Of a DNA stretch of 64,000 bases, positions 35,590 to 45,083 are shown one piece after another (position 1 is the stretch's first letter; each line of letters begins with the position of its first letter). The stretch covers positions 129,001 to 193,000 of the forward strand of contig NZ_KQ130452.1 in assembly GCF_001046635.1 (NCBI RefSeq), in the 5' to 3' direction. A program made the position numbers and the translations under genes. The stretch comes from Novosphingobium barchaimii LL02. Its GTDB lineage: Bacteria; Pseudomonadota; Alphaproteobacteria; Sphingomonadales; Sphingomonadaceae. The notes below the pieces were generated by a model. The model searched no databases, was not told the DNA's origin, and worked only from the letters and a program-made list of their open reading frames with translations.

Positions 35590-38169
35590 ATGAATCTCGA
35601 AAAATTCACAGACCGGGCCAAGGGATTCCTGCAGGCCGCGCAAACCGTCGCGATCCGCTTGAACCATCAGCGTATCGCGCCCGAACATGTCCTCAAGGCA
35701 TTGCTCGACGACCCCGAAGGCATGGCTGCGGGCCTCATCAAGCGTGCGGGCGGCAATCCCGTCTTCGCAGTGCAGGAACTGGACAAGGCACTTGCCAGGG
35801 TGCCGGCGGTATCGGGCAGCGGCGCGGCCGGTGCGCCGGGGCTGGATAACGATGCGGTGCGTGTGCTCGACGCGGCGGAACAGGCTGCTACCAAGTCGGG
35901 CGACAGCTTCGTTACCGTGGAGCGGCTGCTGCTGGGCCTCGCGCTCGCCACCACGACGCCTGCGGGGCAGGCGCTGAAGGCAGCGAATGTCACGGCGCAG
36001 TCGCTGGAAGCGGCGATCACCGAACTTCGCGGCGGCCGCACCGCCGACAGCGCCGGGGCCGAGAACGCCTACGACGCGATGAAGAAGTACGCCCGCGACC
36101 TCACCGAGGCAGCGCGCAGCGGCAAGCTCGACCCGGTCATTGGCCGCGACGAGGAAATCCGTCGCACCATCCAGATTCTTGCCCGCCGTACAAAGAACAA
36201 CCCGGTGCTGATTGGCGACCCCGGCGTGGGCAAGACCGCCATCGCTGAGGGCCTTGCGCTGCGCATTGCCAATGGCGACGTGCCCGACAGCCTGAAGGAC
36301 CGCAGCCTGATGTCCCTCGACATGGGTTCGCTGATCGCGGGCGCCAAATATCGCGGCGAGTTCGAGGAGCGCCTGAAGGCCGTGCTCGACGAGGTGAAGG
36401 GCGCGGACGGCCAGATCATCCTGTTCATCGACGAGATGCACACGCTGATCGGCGCGGGCGCGTCGGAAGGGTCCATGGACGCAGGCAACCTGCTCAAGCC
36501 TGCGCTTGCGCGCGGCGAACTGCACTGCATCGGTGCGACGACGCTGGATGAATACCAGAAGTACGTCGAAAAGGACGCGGCACTGCAGCGGCGTTTCCAG
36601 CCCGTCTTTGTGGGCGAACCGACGGTCGAGGACACCATTTCGATCCTGCGCGGGCTCAAGGAGAAGTACGAGCTGCACCACGGCGTGCGCATCACCGACG
36701 GCGCCATCGTGGCGGCGGCGACCCTGTCCAACCGCTACATCACCAACCGTTTCCTGCCCGACAAGGCGATCGACCTGATGGACGAGGCCGCCAGCCGCAT
36801 CCGCATGGAAGTGGAGTCCAAGCCCGAGGAAATCGAGAAGCTGGACCGCCGGATCATCCAGCTCAAGATCGAGGAAATGGCGCTTGGCAAGGAGAGCGAC
36901 GAGGCATCGAAGGACCGCCTCGCCACCTTGCGCGGGGAACTGGGTAACCTCGAACAGCAGTCGAGCGAGCTGACCACCCGCTGGCAGAACGAGCGCGACA
37001 AGATCGCCGCCGAGGGCAAGCTCAAGGAGAAACTGGACGCCGCGCGCATCGAGTTGGAGCAGGCACAGCGTTCGGGCGACCTCGCCCGCGCGGGTGAGCT
37101 GTCCTACGGCACGATCCCGGCGCTGGAAAGGCAACTGGGCGAGGCGCAGGCCTCTGCCGGTAACGCTTTGCTGCGCGAGGAAGTGACTGAGGATGACATA
37201 GCCGGCGTCGTCAGCCGCTGGACCGGTGTGCCGGTCGACAAGATGTTGGAGGGCGAGCGCGAGAAGCTCCTCAAGATGGAGGCCATCATTGGTGCGCGCG
37301 TCATCGGCCAGAAGGATGCGGTGTCCGCTGTATCCAAGGCGGTACGGCGCGCGCGCGCGGGGCTTCAGGACCCGAATCGGCCGCTCGGCTCGTTCCTGTT
37401 CCTTGGCCCCACGGGCGTCGGCAAGACCGAACTGACCAAGGCGCTGGCCGGCTTCTTGTTCGACGACGACACCGCGATGGTACGTATCGACATGTCGGAG
37501 TTCATGGAAAAGCATGCCGTCTCCCGCCTGATCGGCGCGCCTCCGGGCTATGTCGGGTACGAATCGGGCGGCGTGCTGACCGAGGCCGTGCGCCGCCGTC
37601 CCTATCAGGTCGTGCTGTTCGACGAGGTCGAGAAGGCGCATCCCGACGTGTTCAACGTGCTGCTGCAAGTGCTCGACGATGGACGGCTGACGGATGGGCA
37701 GGGCCGGGTGGTGGATTTCACCAACACCCTCATCATCCTGACCTCGAACCTGGGCAGCCAGTACCTGACCCAGCTCGACGAGGGACAGGACGTCGATGTG
37801 GTCGAGCCGCAGGTGATGGAAGTGGTGCGCGGACATTTCCGGCCCGAGTTCCTCAACCGTCTCGACGAAATCGTACTGTTCCATCGGCTGGGGCAGGCGG
37901 ACATGGGCCCGATCGTGGATATCCAGGTCGCGCGGGTGCAAAAGCTGCTCAAGGACCGCAAGATCGTGCTGGACCTTACCGATGCGGCCAAGCGCTGGCT
38001 CGGCCGGGTGGGCTACGATCCGGTCTACGGCGCCCGGCCGTTGAAGCGAGCGGTTCAGCGCTATCTGCAAGACCCGCTCGCCGAAAAGCTGCTGGCAGGC
38101 GAAGTGCCCGACGGGTCCCACCTCCACATCGAGGATGGCGACGGCGCGCTGGTGATGACGGTGGGGTAA
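35590..38169 (+). CDS. clpB: ATP-dependent disaggregase ClpB
   Basis: An 859-residue Hsp104/ClpB chaperone that, with DnaK, threads and rescues aggregated proteins. It has an N-terminal Clp repeat domain (1-145) and a first AAA+ module with Walker A GDPGVGKT at 209-216. The long coiled-coil middle domain (about 405-525, [17 protein letters not shown]..) distinguishes ClpB from ClpA/ClpC. A second AAA+ module has GPTGVGKT at 606-613 and the pore loop GYVGYESGG. The length is standard. Probably heat-shock controlled. Confidence 0.98.
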   Translation: MNLEKFTDRAKGFLQAAQTVAIRLNHQRIAPEHVLKALLDDPEGMAAGLIKRAGGNPVFAVQELDKALARVPAVSGSGAAGAPGLDNDAVRVLDAAEQAATKSGDSFVTVERLLLGLALATTTPAGQALKAANVTAQSLEAAITELRGGRTADSAGAENAYDAMKKYARDLTEAARSGKLDPVIGRDEEIRRTIQILARRTKNNPVLIGDPGVGKTAIAEGLALRIANGDVPDSLKDRSLMSLDMGSLIAGAKYRGEFEERLKAVLDEVKGADGQIILFIDEMHTLIGAGASEGSMDAGNLLKPALARGELHCIGATTLDEYQKYVEKDAALQRRFQPVFVGEPTVEDTISILRGLKEKYELHHGVRITDGAIVAAATLSNRYITNRFLPDKAIDLMDEAASRIRMEVESKPEEIEKLDRRIIQLKIEEMALGKESDEASKDRLATLRGELGNLEQQSSELTTRWQNERDKIAAEGKLKEKLDAARIELEQAQRSGDLARAGELSYGTIPALERQLGEAQASAGNALLREEVTEDDIAGVVSRWTGVPVDKMLEGEREKLLKMEAIIGARVIGQKDAVSAVSKAVRRARAGLQDPNRPLGSFLFLGPTGVGKTELTKALAGFLFDDDTAMVRIDMSEFMEKHAVSRLIGAPPGYVGYESGGVLTEAVRRRPYQVVLFDEVEKAHPDVFNVLLQVLDDGRLTDGQGRVVDFTNTLIILTSNLGSQYLTQLDEGQDVDVVEPQVMEVVRGHFRPEFLNRLDEIVLFHRLGQADMGPIVDIQVARVQKLLKDRKIVLDLTDAAKRWLGRVGYDPVYGARPLKRAVQRYLQDPLAEKLLAGEVPDGSHLHIEDGDGALVMTVG

Positions 38170-38265
38170 AGGCGGCGGTATCGCGCTTGGCGCTGCCGGG
38201 TCTTTTGCCTATGCTTCCGGTCGTTACCGGCCGGGGCCGGTCCATCGGAACAGGAGGGCTTGAAA

Positions 38266-38709
38266 ATGGGCAACAGGATCGCCGCGGTGGCACTCGTACT
38301 CGCATTCGCGGCAACGCCGGCCATGGCGGCGGACAAGCTGGAGAAATGCGTGAGCGTGATCGGCGCGACGCAGCGGCTTGCCTGTTACGATGCGCTGGCG
38401 GGACGGGCGGCGGACGAAACTCCGCAGCAGACGGCTGACCGCCAGACGCGCCAGTTCGGCCTCGCCGAAAAGCAGAAGGCGCCGCAGGACCGCAAGGAGG
38501 TCGAGCAGATCGATAGCAAGGTCAGTTCGGTTTCAGGCACGCGCATCGTGCTGGAGAACGGCATGTCGTGGAAAGTGGAAGATGGCGGCCATTTCCTCGA
38601 ATGGGTGCGGCCCGGTCAGGTCGCGACTGTGAAGAAGGGGCTGATGAGCGGCTATCGTATGATGGTGGACGGCCTCAACGGCAAGGCAGTCGTCACCCGG
38701 CTGCGGTAA
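38266..38709 (+). CDS. Exported hypothetical protein with RLACYDAL motif
   Basis: A 147-residue protein with a signal peptide (MGNRIAAVALVLAFAATPAMA). A short N-terminal segment carries Cys27 and Cys40 in KLEKCVSVIGATQRLACYDALAG. This pattern recurs in VasI/TagP-like and other small periplasmic proteins and suggests a disulfide. The C-terminal half forms a small beta domain (IVLENGMSWKVEDGG..ATVKKGLMSGYRMMVDG). A GGAGGG site precedes the ATG at 38266. No type VI secretion genes are nearby, so the function is unknown. Confidence 0.7.
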   Translation: MGNRIAAVALVLAFAATPAMAADKLEKCVSVIGATQRLACYDALAGRAADETPQQTADRQTRQFGLAEKQKAPQDRKEVEQIDSKVSSVSGTRIVLENGMSWKVEDGGHFLEWVRPGQVATVKKGLMSGYRMMVDGLNGKAVVTRLR

Positions 38710-38746
38710 GCCGGGCCACTATCCGAACAAGGATGCCGACAAGAGA

Positions 38747-38778
38747 AAAGGGCGGGAAGCCGAAGCTTCCCGCCCTTT
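38747..38778. terminator. Bidirectional intrinsic terminator
   Basis: A perfect 14-bp stem (38747-38760 with 38765-38778) and a CGAA loop, with A-rich left and T-rich right arms. It serves the convergent hypothetical gene and the TonB-dependent receptor gene. Confidence 0.93.
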
Positions 38779-38809
38779 CTGTTTGCTCGGCTTGCGCCGG
38801 GCGCCTGGA

Positions 38810-41767
38810 TCAGAACTTGACCTTGGCGCCGGCATAGAAGCGACGGCCCAGCGGGTCGTACGTGCCGGTGTCCGATTCCATGCCGGTGGCAGCGCCGGAA
38901 ACGCTGGCCATGTAGATGGGATCGTTGTCGAACACGTTGTCCATGCCGACGAAGAATTCGACACCGGTCTTGGTGAAGAAACGAGCCTGCAGGTCGAGGT
39001 AGAACTCGGGGTGCACCTTGTAGGCGTGATACCCGTCGAACTGATCGTCGATCCACGAAGCGCCGATGTAGGTGCCGGTCGCGGTGATGCGGAAGCCGTC
39101 GGTGCCAACGCCCAGGTTCGCGGTGAAGCGATCCGAAGCCGCGCCCACTTCACCCTCGAAGTAGTCCTTCGTCTGCTCGGTGACGAGCGGAATGGTGTAG
39201 CCCGACAGCAGGTGGGTGTAGGCGACGTTCAGGCTGGTGTTCAGGCGCGTGTTGCCCAGATCGAACGAGTGGGTGTAGTTCACCGTCACGTCGATGCCCG
39301 AAGTCTTCACGCCGCCCGAGTTGGTGACGCCGCTGTTGACTTCGTCAAGCGAACCCGAGCTATTCGGACCCGACACTGCCGGGCGGCGAACGATGAAATC
39401 GCACAGGTTATTGTTGTTGTAGCACTGGTTCAGGATGTAGTTCAGATCGGTCTGAACGATCGCGTCCTGGATCTTCACGCGGAAGTAATCGACCGTAAGG
39501 GTCAGGTTACGCAGCGCGTCGATCGACACCGGGTTGACGACCATGCCCAGGGTAAGGGTCTTGCCCTTTTCCTCGGACAGGTTCGGGTTGCCGCCGGAGA
39601 AGCTGGTCACGCCCTGAAGGTCGGACTGCGTCTGCGCGAAGGCACCGCCGTTTGCCGCGATGTTGGCAAGGACGCCCGGAGCCGCGCGGCAGTTGTCACC
39701 CAGTGCGCCGCCACCGGTTGCGCCGATGCCGACGCAGGGATCCTGCACCTGCGGGAAGTCCTGGCTGCGGCCAGCGAAGAGTTCCGCAATGTTCGGAGCG
39801 CGGACCGTCTGAGCGTACATCGCGCGGAAGCGGACATCGCGGATCGGCGCGAATTCAGCACCGGCATTCCAGCTGAAGGTGCCGCCAACGGTGCTGTACT
39901 TCGAGTAACGCGCCGCGCCGCGGATCGACAGATCGTGGACGAAGCTGTCGGTCACCAGCGGGAGTCGGGCTTCGCCATAGACTTCCTTGACGTCAAAGCT
40001 CCCGACGGTGGGCGGAAGGGCATTGCCGCCGTTCAGACCGGCCGTCTGGAGAGCGTCCCAACGTGCATCCTGGGCTTCACGGCGATATTCGGCGCCGATC
40101 GAGATGCCGATGTCGTCCGCGCCCAGCGGGTTGGTGATGCCACCGGAGATGTTGCCGCCGACCTGGGTTTGCTTCTGCACGGCGGTGTAGGTGCTGGGTG
40201 CCTGCAGGTAGTCGAGGGCGTTTGCAAGGCTGCCGGTGCCGAAGACGTTTGCAGGGACGCAGCCCTGTTGACGCGCAGCCTCGCTGGCGCACTGGTAGCC
40301 GCCAGCGCCATCGGGGATGATCTGCTGCGAATTCACGAAGTTCAGAACGTTGATCTGGCCGGTGCCGTTCTGGGTGATGTTCGACTGGCCGTAGTTGCCG
40401 AAGACTTCGAAGTTCCACTTCTTGGCGATTTCGCCGCGGAAGCCGCCGACGACGCGGAACGTGTTCTGCGTAGAGGACGAGGTACGGTTGCCGAAGTCGT
40501 TCAGGCGCTTGGTGACGAAGATGTCGCGCAGGCCGTCGCCGTTGGTGTCCGAAGAATCGTTGAAGATCGCGTCAGGCACATACGGGTTACGATAGGTGAC
40601 GCCGTTGAAGAGCGTTTCGATCGGCATCTGGCCGTCGGCGTAGCCGTAGGACGTGTCCCACGGGAAGGCTTCGATGTTCGACTTCGCGTTGGTGCTCACA
40701 AACGAACCTTCGAGGAACGCAGTGATACTGTCCGTGACGTCGTAATGTGCGTTCATGAACGCGCTGTAGCGCTGCACCGGAATGGCGAGGTAGCGCTGGG
40801 CAGTACGGTTGAAGCCGGTCGGGCCGGTGCCGGTGCCGAGCGAGTTCGAGCAGGTTGCGACGTTGGTGGCGACGCAGGGCTGAAGTGCGCCGCCGGGGCC
40901 GTACGTGAACGCGCCGTTGTCGGTGTAGTACGTGCCCTGGGGAATGTAGCCCGAGTAATAGGGTGCATACTTGTCGAACGGGCTGTCGCTTTCGCCGACG
41001 AGAAGCGCCGAGATGCTATCCACGTCGGAACGACCGGCTTCGGTCTTGTGGTTGCGCATGTAGGCTGCGCCCTGTTCCGAGTAGCCCACGAACAGGGTTG
41101 CGTTACCGCGACCGTCGTCGAAGTTGCCGCCCAGCATCACGCTGGTGTCGAGCGTGTAGTTGTCGCCGGTTTCGGCGATGCCCGACTTCACGTCGAACTG
41201 CATGCCCTGGAAGTCGTCCTTCAGCACGAAGTTGACTACGCCCGCGACCGCGTCCGAACCGTAGACGGCCGAGGCGCTGCCCGAGGTCAGGGTCTCGACG
41301 CGGTCGAGCATCTGCACCGGGATCATGTTGAGATCGACGGCGGCGCTGCCCGGGACGCCCGAGACGACGCGGCGGCCGTTGATCAGGACCAGGGTGCGGT
41401 CGATGCCGAGGTTGCGAAGGTCGACCGTCGCCAGACCGGCGCCGCTGGTCGAGAACGAGGTATTGGTGCGCGAATAGGTTGGCGTGCCGAACACCGGGTT
41501 CTTGAGTAGCGTTTCCTGGATGTTCACCGAGCCGGTGCTCTGGATCTGTTCCGAACCGAGCACCTGGACCGGAGCGGCCGTGGTGGGCGCGCCCGTCTGG
41601 ATGCGCGAGCCGGTGACGACGATGGCTTCGCCCACGTCGGCGTCGGCTTCATCTGCTGCCTGGGGGGTGGTGTCCTGAGCGAAAGCCGGAATTGCGAAGA
41701 GCGCCAACGATGCTGCCGACAGGCAGGTCGCGCCCCGGAGGGCGGCCTTCTGGAAGGTTTTTTTCAC
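38810..41767 (-). CDS. TonB-dependent outer-membrane receptor
   Basis: A 985-residue receptor. The signal peptide MKKTFQKAALRGATCLSAASLALFAIPAFA is followed by a short linker and the TonB-box-like stretch EAIVVTGSRIQ. The plug domain (about 60-175) contains LRNLGIDRTLVLINGRRVV and SGSASAVYGSDAVAGVVNFVLK. A long beta-barrel ends in GRRFYAGAKVKF with C-terminal Phe. The layout is that of sphingomonad nutrient receptors; the substrate is unknown. The GTG start at 41767 follows an AAGGGAC site and aligns with the signal peptide. It is divergent from the SDR gene. Confidence 0.93.
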   Translation of the reverse strand: MKKTFQKAALRGATCLSAASLALFAIPAFAQDTTPQAADEADADVGEAIVVTGSRIQTGAPTTAAPVQVLGSEQIQSTGSVNIQETLLKNPVFGTPTYSRTNTSFSTSGAGLATVDLRNLGIDRTLVLINGRRVVSGVPGSAAVDLNMIPVQMLDRVETLTSGSASAVYGSDAVAGVVNFVLKDDFQGMQFDVKSGIAETGDNYTLDTSVMLGGNFDDGRGNATLFVGYSEQGAAYMRNHKTEAGRSDVDSISALLVGESDSPFDKYAPYYSGYIPQGTYYTDNGAFTYGPGGALQPCVATNVATCSNSLGTGTGPTGFNRTAQRYLAIPVQRYSAFMNAHYDVTDSITAFLEGSFVSTNAKSNIEAFPWDTSYGYADGQMPIETLFNGVTYRNPYVPDAIFNDSSDTNGDGLRDIFVTKRLNDFGNRTSSSTQNTFRVVGGFRGEIAKKWNFEVFGNYGQSNITQNGTGQINVLNFVNSQQIIPDGAGGYQCASEAARQQGCVPANVFGTGSLANALDYLQAPSTYTAVQKQTQVGGNISGGITNPLGADDIGISIGAEYRREAQDARWDALQTAGLNGGNALPPTVGSFDVKEVYGEARLPLVTDSFVHDLSIRGAARYSKYSTVGGTFSWNAGAEFAPIRDVRFRAMYAQTVRAPNIAELFAGRSQDFPQVQDPCVGIGATGGGALGDNCRAAPGVLANIAANGGAFAQTQSDLQGVTSFSGGNPNLSEEKGKTLTLGMVVNPVSIDALRNLTLTVDYFRVKIQDAIVQTDLNYILNQCYNNNNLCDFIVRRPAVSGPNSSGSLDEVNSGVTNSGGVKTSGIDVTVNYTHSFDLGNTRLNTSLNVAYTHLLSGYTIPLVTEQTKDYFEGEVGAASDRFTANLGVGTDGFRITATGTYIGASWIDDQFDGYHAYKVHPEFYLDLQARFFTKTGVEFFVGMDNVFDNDPIYMASVSGAATGMESDTGTYDPLGRRFYAGAKVKF

Positions 41768-42239
41768 TTGTGTGTCCCTTGTTGCGTCGTTCCCCGGGTG
41801 GATGCGTGACCAATTCCACCAAGTGACCCGTTGCCAGCTTTCGAGATGCGCACGCGCAACCCGATTGCCATGGAGTGCTTGTTGCTCCGCAAGCACAGCC
41901 TTTCAATCCCATTTGCCAATGGCGCACAAATTGCCTGCGCCAATGTTGCAATGTTGCAACGGACGCTTGCAACGTTGTGCAATGCGGCATCGAGACAGGC
42001 AGGATTCCGGAGGGTTGCCGGCAACAACAGACCTGTTGCATTTGCGCATTATCCGGCAGCAATCTTACGCCTCTTATCGCCGTGGTGAAATCCTGTTGCG
42101 CCGGTCGAGAAAGCTGTCGGCGAACGGATTGACCGTTGCTCGCTTGCGATTTAATCGTTTGATTAAATTGCGCCGTCGAAATGCTTGTCCGGGTCTGCCG
42201 AATGAGCCTAGGGCCGATGCAGCGAAAGGATTGTTCGGG
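41768..42239. promoter_or_regulatory. Divergent control region with TTGCAA-type palindrome cluster
   Basis: About 470 gene-free bases between the receptor and SDR genes. It contains a tandem 8-base repeat AATGTTGC (41942-41949, 41950-41957). TTGCAA, itself a palindrome, occurs at 41946, 41954 and 41967, with GTGCAA at 41977. The perfect 12-base palindrome GTTGCCGGCAAC is at 42014-42025. The cluster looks like multiple operator sites for a dimeric repressor. The TetR regulator at 43033 or a LacI/GntR protein elsewhere are candidates. Confidence 0.5.
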
Positions 42240-43025
42240 ATGAAGCTTGATAGCACGCTCGCCGCGGTCGTCACCGGGGGCGCCTCGGGGCTGGGCGCCG
42301 CCACGGCGCGGGCGTTGGCCGCCAGGGGCGTCAAGGTGTCGATCTTCGATCTCAATACCGAGGCTGGCGAGGCGGTTGCGGCCGAAGTGGGCGGGGTTTT
42401 CTGCGCGGTCAACGTCACCGATGAGGAGAGCGTCGTGGCCGGGTTCGCGAGGGCGCGCGCCGAGAACGGGCAGGAGCGCGTGCTGGTTAACTGCGCAGGG
42501 ATCGCCCCCGCTGCCAAGACCGTGGGCAAGAACCGTGAAACCGGCGAGCCGCGCGCGCACGACATGGCGCTGTTCGAGAAAGCCATCGCCATCAACCTCG
42601 TCGGCACGTTTCGCTGCATCAGCAAGTCGGCCGCAGGCATGGCGACGCTGGCGCCGCTCGACGAGGCGGGATCGCGCGGGGCCATCGTCAATACAGCGTC
42701 CGTCGCGGCGCAGGACGGGCAGATCGGGCAGGCCGCCTATGCCGCGTCCAAGGGCGGCGTGCTGGCGATGACACTGCCTGTCGCGCGCGATCTCATGAGC
42801 GAGGGCATCCGCGTCAACACCATCCTGCCCGGTATTTTCGAGACGCCGATGATGGCCGGGATGCCGCAGGGCGTGCAGGACGCGCTCGCCGCGATGGTGC
42901 CGTTCCCCAAGCGGCTGGGCAAGGCAGAGGAATACGCCAAGCTGGCTCTGTTTCTGCTGGAGCACGATTATATGAATGGCGAATCCGTGCGTCTCGACGG
43001 CGCGATCCGCCTGGGGCCGAAGTAA
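42240..43025 (+). CDS. Short-chain dehydrogenase/reductase, 3-hydroxyacyl-CoA dehydrogenase-like
   Basis: A 261-residue SDR. The nucleotide-binding TGGASGLG is at 12-19, NCAG near 84-87, catalytic Ser154, and Tyr167-x3-Lys171 (YAASK). The insertion GKNRETGEPRAHDMALFEKAIAINL resembles type II 3-hydroxyacyl-CoA dehydrogenase (HSD17B10/HADH2). Likely role is NAD-dependent oxidation of a 3-hydroxyacyl-CoA or steroid-like hydroxyl. ATG at 42240; the TetR gene follows after 7 bases. Confidence 0.86.
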   Translation: MKLDSTLAAVVTGGASGLGAATARALAARGVKVSIFDLNTEAGEAVAAEVGGVFCAVNVTDEESVVAGFARARAENGQERVLVNCAGIAPAAKTVGKNRETGEPRAHDMALFEKAIAINLVGTFRCISKSAAGMATLAPLDEAGSRGAIVNTASVAAQDGQIGQAAYAASKGGVLAMTLPVARDLMSEGIRVNTILPGIFETPMMAGMPQGVQDALAAMVPFPKRLGKAEEYAKLALFLLEHDYMNGESVRLDGAIRLGPK

Positions 43026-43032
43026 GGCTGCC

Positions 43033-43689
43033 ATGAAGGAGCGTTCCGCCTTGCCGAACGGCCCAGCATCGGGCGACGTTGCCGTCCCTCCGGGCGCGCG
43101 CGCCATGCTGCTCGATACTGCCAGCGCGATCATGCGCGACGGCGATGTGGTCGACATCTCGCTGTCCGAACTGTCGCTGCGGTCCGGGCTTAACTCGGCG
43201 CTGGTGAAGTACTATTTCGGCAACAAGGCGGGGCTTCTGAAGGCGCTGCTCGACCGCGACTGGCAGGCCATCGTCAGCAGCGTCGACGCGTTGGTAGCCA
43301 AGGACGAGTGGGAGCCGGAGGCCAAGCTGCGGCGGCACTTGTGGAAGGTTGTCGACACTTTCTACGAGGTGCCTTACCTCAACCGCCTGACCATGCGGAT
43401 GGTGCGCGAGAGCGACGACACCGAGGCGCGGCGGATTGCCGACTGCTACCTCTCACCGATCTACCGCGCTTACGAGCAGCTGATCGGTGACGGCGTGAAG
43501 GCGGGCGTGTTCCGCGAGATAGACCCGCAGCTGTTCTACTTCACCGTCACCGGGGCGGTGGACCGCTTCTTTTCGGCGCGGCTGGTGCTCAAGCATTGTT
43601 TCGATCAGGATTCGCTGACGGAAGAACTGCGCGACCGCTACCGCGAACACACCATCGACATCATCATGGCGGGGATCCTTGCGCGCTGA
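43033..43689 (+). CDS. TetR family transcriptional regulator
   Basis: A 218-residue regulator. An N-terminal helix-turn-helix (about 28-70: ISLSELSLRSGLNSALVKYYFGNKAGLLKALLDRDW) is of TetR type. The C-terminal ligand-binding half resembles TetR_C-like domains of fatty acyl-CoA or steroid regulators. It is cotranscribed with the SDR gene. The palindromes upstream of the pair make autoregulation and control of the receptor plausible (inference). Confidence 0.85.
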   Translation: MKERSALPNGPASGDVAVPPGARAMLLDTASAIMRDGDVVDISLSELSLRSGLNSALVKYYFGNKAGLLKALLDRDWQAIVSSVDALVAKDEWEPEAKLRRHLWKVVDTFYEVPYLNRLTMRMVRESDDTEARRIADCYLSPIYRAYEQLIGDGVKAGVFREIDPQLFYFTVTGAVDRFFSARLVLKHCFDQDSLTEELRDRYREHTIDIIMAGILAR

Positions 43690-43762
43690 GTTTGGCCAAA
43701 GCTGGCTGCTGCGGATCCGCGGCGCTGTTGCCGACCGCGTGCCGGCCTGACAGGGGGGCTGC

Positions 43763-44023
43763 ATGGCCCGAAAAAAGCGCTACCTCACCGCGACGATGCC
43801 GGATGGCTACGTCAAGACGATCGGCCCCACCGGCGATCCCCTCACGCATTACTGGCGCGTGGTGGCGCAGTTGCAGAACGGCAAGACCGAAGTGTTCTGG
43901 GGCCATGCACGCTCGCTGGCGGAAGCGAAGAAGAAGCGTGCTGCCCTGGACGACGCGGCGCGAATGCGCGGCTGGACGAGTTTCGTGTTCGAAGTCGTCG
44001 ATCTGGTGGAAACGCCCGTTTAG
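43763..44023 (+). CDS. Conserved hypothetical 86-residue protein
   Basis: An 86-residue protein (MARKKRYLTATMPDGYVKTIGPTGDPLTHYWRVVA..) with a strong GGGGGG-type ribosome-binding region just before ATG at 43763. No membrane segment or signal. The basic stretch RSLAEAKKKRAALDDAARMRGW suggests a helix. I recognise no family. It is convergent with the Tad cluster, 18 bases from tadC. Confidence 0.6.
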   Translation: MARKKRYLTATMPDGYVKTIGPTGDPLTHYWRVVAQLQNGKTEVFWGHARSLAEAKKKRAALDDAARMRGWTSFVFEVVDLVETPV

Positions 44024-44041
44024 GCGCGCGGCCCGTGATCG

Positions 44042-45061
44042 TCAGCCCGGCTTGGCCGGGTGCGGATCTCCCCCGGAGAAGGCGTCGCCGATCGAGCAGG
44101 CCGCCGGACCAAGGATGACCACGAAGAGTGTGGGCAGGATGAACAGGATCAGCGGCACGGTCATGATCGCAGGCAGGCGCGCGGCCTTTTCCTCGGCGCG
44201 CATCATGCGTTCGTTACGGAATTCCGCCGAGAGCACGCGCAGCGCCGAGGCGAGCGGGGTGCCGTAGCGTTCGGTCTGCACCATGGTGGTGACGACGCCC
44301 TTCACCGCTTCCAGATTGACGCGGTAGGCGAGGTTCTCGAACGCCTGCCTGCGTTCGTGGAGGAACGACAGTTCGATCGAGGTCATCGAGAATTCGTCAC
44401 CCAGTTCCGGGTAGGCACGGCCCAGTTCGCGCGACACGCGCTCGAAGGCGGCGTCGACGGTGAGGCCGGCTTCGGCGCAGATCACCAGAAGGTCGAGCGC
44501 ATCGGGCAAACCCTTGCGGATCGCATCGGTACGCTTGGTGATCAGGTTCTTGATGAAGACATCCGGGCCCTTGTAGCCTGCCAGGACCATGGCCGCGAAG
44601 GCCATGAACTTCTTGAAGGAACTCCATTCCGGGAAGTAGTCGATCGCGTAGATTACCAGTGCGGCCAGGCCGCCCAGCACGATCGGCGCGACAAGGCGCG
44701 CGAAGACGACCGCGACGGCCCACTCCTTGTTGCGGATGCCCGCCTGGGCCAGCTTCTGCTGGATCTCCTTGATCTGGCTGTCCTGGAGCATCTTGGCGCC
44801 GCCCAGAAACGCGCCCATCTTGTCGGTGGTGTCGTTGCGGCGCACCAGGCTCTGGCGCTTGCGGGCAGTCGTGGCGAGGCCCAGCTTGAGAGCTTCGCGG
44901 CGCTGGTTGAGCGCCTTGACGCGCTTTGCCATCGGATCGCGGATGGTGATCGCCGAATAGATCGCGAGGATCACCGCGGCAGCAGCAACCAGCGATAGCA
45001 GGGTGCCGACGAGGGTGACGTCGAAGCCGAGGAGGGTGGGACCAGCGGGTTGGTCGAGCAT
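44042..45061 (-). CDS. tadC: Tad pilus inner-membrane protein TadC (T2SF)
   Basis: A 339-residue platform protein of the Tad/Flp pilus. It has membrane helices near 12-38, 115-140 and 300-325, and a type II secretion F domain (LPDALDLLVICAEAGLTVDAAFERVSRELG.., TTMVQTERYGTPLASALRVLS). The T2SF domain probably couples to the CpaF ATPase and TadB. It is the last gene of the cluster, 22 bases after tadB. Confidence 0.93.
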   Translation of the reverse strand: MLDQPAGPTLLGFDVTLVGTLLSLVAAAAVILAIYSAITIRDPMAKRVKALNQRREALKLGLATTARKRQSLVRRNDTTDKMGAFLGGAKMLQDSQIKEIQQKLAQAGIRNKEWAVAVVFARLVAPIVLGGLAALVIYAIDYFPEWSSFKKFMAFAAMVLAGYKGPDVFIKNLITKRTDAIRKGLPDALDLLVICAEAGLTVDAAFERVSRELGRAYPELGDEFSMTSIELSFLHERRQAFENLAYRVNLEAVKGVVTTMVQTERYGTPLASALRVLSAEFRNERMMRAEEKAARLPAIMTVPLILFILPTLFVVILGPAACSIGDAFSGGDPHPAKPG

Positions 45062-45083
45062 GGGTGTTGTCCTGCCTTCTCGA

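Noticed and set aside
35584-38127. An 847-codon open frame on the minus strand opposite clpB, and similar long frames opposite the receptor (38783-41509) and the HerA-like gene (11123-12403)
   Set aside because: Long antisense frames are expected in high-GC DNA. Their translations lack domains, and the opposite strands encode clear full-length proteins.
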